A stretch of DNA of 64,000 bases from Caldilineaceae bacterium. GTDB lineage: Bacteria; Chloroflexota; Anaerolineae; Caldilineales; Caldilineaceae. The number at the start of each line of letters is the position of its first letter. Within the stretch, counting starts at the first letter, position 1. Shown here in pieces: positions 62,905 through 64,000 of the stretch. Under the pieces are notes generated by a model. It worked only from the letters and a program-made list of their open reading frames with translations, was not told the DNA's origin and made no database searches. The position numbers and the translations under genes are program-made. The stretch is from NCBI GenBank assembly GCA_020634755.1, contig JACKBC010000033.1:1-64000 (forward strand). Reading direction: 5' to 3'.

Positions 62905-63837
62905 ATGGTATTGACAATCTCTGCTCTCATCCGTCGGCGTCCGCTCACACTCCATCAGCGCGAGCAAGTCGATTTTTATATTGCGATTCTGCCCTGGCTG
63001 TTGGGGTTGATTCTTTTTACAGGAGGGCCGGTACTGGCCTCGCTCATTTTTAGCGTGACCAATTGGACCGGTATGAACCTGGCCGAAGTAAAGTGGGTTG
63101 GGCTGGAAAATTTCCGCACGCTGCTCTTTGATGACGGCCTCTTCTGGATCGCCACAGTTAACACCTTTTATTACTCCTTTGGCGCGGTCACGTTGGGCAC
63201 CATGGGCGCGCTCTTTGTAGCGATTCTGCTCAATCAGAATCTGCCCGGCACAACGTTGCTGCGCGTCATCTACTATTTACCCTCCATCACCAGCGGCGTG
63301 GCCATCTCCATTCTGTGGATTTGGCTCTTTAATCCCCAAGTGGGCCTCGTCAATTATCTGCTTTCCGTAGTTGGAATCAAGGGGCCGCTCTGGCTGGGCA
63401 GCCAGGATTGGGTCAAACCGGCGCTGATTCTCAAGAGCACCTGGGGCATTGGCGCTAACATGATCATTATTTTGGCCGGCTTGCAGGGCGTGCCAGTGAG
63501 TTTGTATGAAGCGGCTAAAATTGACGGCGCCAATTGGTGGCACGAGTTTCGCCACGTGACGCTGCCCATGCTGTCGCCGGTGCTTTTCTTTGTGGTTGTT
63601 ATCTCCGTCATCAATTCGCTGCAAATTTTGACCGACGTGTTGGTGATGACGCAAGGTGGGCCGGGTACCGCCTCGTTCGTATATGTCTATTATATTTATC
63701 AGGCGGCGTTTCAATATTTGAAAATGGGCTATGCATCGGCGCTGGCCTGGATTCTGTTCGCGATTATTTTGGCCTTGACCTTGTTGCAGCTCTGGGGCAG
63801 CAAGCGCTGGGTCTATTATGAAGGCGGCGAGCATTAA
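62905..63837 (+). CDS. Sugar ABC transporter permease (MalF-like)
   Basis: A 310-residue permease with six membrane helices; the first is FYIAILPWLLGLILFTG and the EAA loop is YEAAKIDGANWWHEFRHVTL, where the ATPase docks. The C-terminal WGSKRWVYYEGG is typical of Chloroflexota and Firmicutes sugar permeases. Start at 62905; an earlier frame from 62830 runs through the hairpin and is unlikely. It lies 79 bp after the SBP gene and 15 bp before the second permease. Confidence 0.92.
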   Translation: MVLTISALIRRRPLTLHQREQVDFYIAILPWLLGLILFTGGPVLASLIFSVTNWTGMNLAEVKWVGLENFRTLLFDDGLFWIATVNTFYYSFGAVTLGTMGALFVAILLNQNLPGTTLLRVIYYLPSITSGVAISILWIWLFNPQVGLVNYLLSVVGIKGPLWLGSQDWVKPALILKSTWGIGANMIIILAGLQGVPVSLYEAAKIDGANWWHEFRHVTLPMLSPVLFFVVVISVINSLQILTDVLVMTQGGPGTASFVYVYYIYQAAFQYLKMGYASALAWILFAIILALTLLQLWGSKRWVYYEGGEH

Positions 63838-63852
63838 TCAGCGGAGCAAAAA

Positions 63853-64000
63853 ATGAGTGAGACGCTTATTTCCAAACCTCAAATGACGGGCGGCGCGGTA
63901 AAGAGCACTCCCTGGTATCAAAGCCGTCGCGCGCGCAACATTATCCATGCACTGATTGTTTACGCGCTGATCTTGCCCGGCGCCTGCGTTTTTATTCTGC
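63853..64000 (+). CDS. Second sugar ABC permease (MalG-like), 5' part only
   Basis: The first 49 codons are in the window: a hydrophilic N-terminus with SRRARNIIHALIVYALILPG leading into the first membrane helix. Its position after a MalF-like gene marks it as the partner permease. GGAGC precedes the ATG. The gene is cut by the window end. Confidence 0.8.
   Translation, partial: MSETLISKPQMTGGAVKSTPWYQSRRARNIIHALIVYALILPGACVFIL

Overview
The window most likely comes from the chromosome of a Chloroflexota bacterium (Anaerolineae/Caldilineae-like). This is an inference from gene content and style: many lipoproteins with Thr/Pro- or Glu/Ala-rich linkers, several sugar ABC binding proteins with Tat or lipoprotein signals, a menaquinol-type Rieske/cytochrome b complex with a dihaem cytochrome c, and RND pumps with no outer-membrane channel gene beside them. 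No rRNA, tRNA, CRISPR array, prophage or intact transposase was seen.

Layout. 0.1-9.7 kb: lipoprotein, dihydroorotate-dehydrogenase-like protein, methyltransferase, a large GH2 glycosidase, VOC protein, a thioredoxin-domain fusion, a 65-residue protein with its own terminator and an alkyltransferase-like protein. 9.9-14.1 kb: N-carbamoyl-D-amino-acid hydrolase, GNAT, PdxA-type dehydrogenase and an orphan sugar-binding lipoprotein. 14.1-15.4 kb: an AT-rich gene-free stretch with two candidate small RNAs, one on each strand, each with a consensus-like promoter and an intrinsic terminator. 15.4-22.2 kb: two CzcA/CusA-type RND pumps around a very short adaptor-like lipoprotein. 24-26 kb: two divergent genes whose start codons overlap in one CATG. 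26.5-35.7 kb: a minus-strand run of ABC ATPase, ABC-2 permease, lipoprotein, HlyD-like protein, MacB-like protein, response regulator and histidine kinase. 36.4-40.1 kb: a heterodimeric ABC exporter with one degenerate ATP site. 41.7-46.2 kb: a translationally coupled sugar-binding protein / LuxR-type two-component triad. 47.8-51.4 kb: Rieske, cytochrome b and dihaem cytochrome c. 51.8-57.6 kb: glycolate-oxidase FeS subunit, GalU-type uridylyltransferase, a glucuronokinase-like GHMP kinase, YjbR protein, histidine phosphatase and a second sugar nucleotidyltransferase. 58.0-64 kb: D-2-hydroxyacid dehydrogenase, creatininase-family protein, LacI regulator and a sugar ABC operon cut by the window end.

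How it fits together. The theme is uptake and conversion of plant- or polymer-derived sugars, with sensing (three ABC-type binding proteins, LacI, an SBP-coupled two-component system), envelope export and respiration. The GHMP kinase and GalU pair suggests salvage of free glucuronate to UDP-glucuronate. The intergenic spaces are rich in small palindromic repeats: a 115-bp MITE-like element in two inverted copies, an ~83-bp family, a ~78-bp family ending in TTACGC/GCGTAA, a ~95-bp hairpin family with compensatory stem changes, and a ~120-bp family. The strongest candidates for something undescribed are the two small RNAs at 14.15-14.9 kb and these repeat families.
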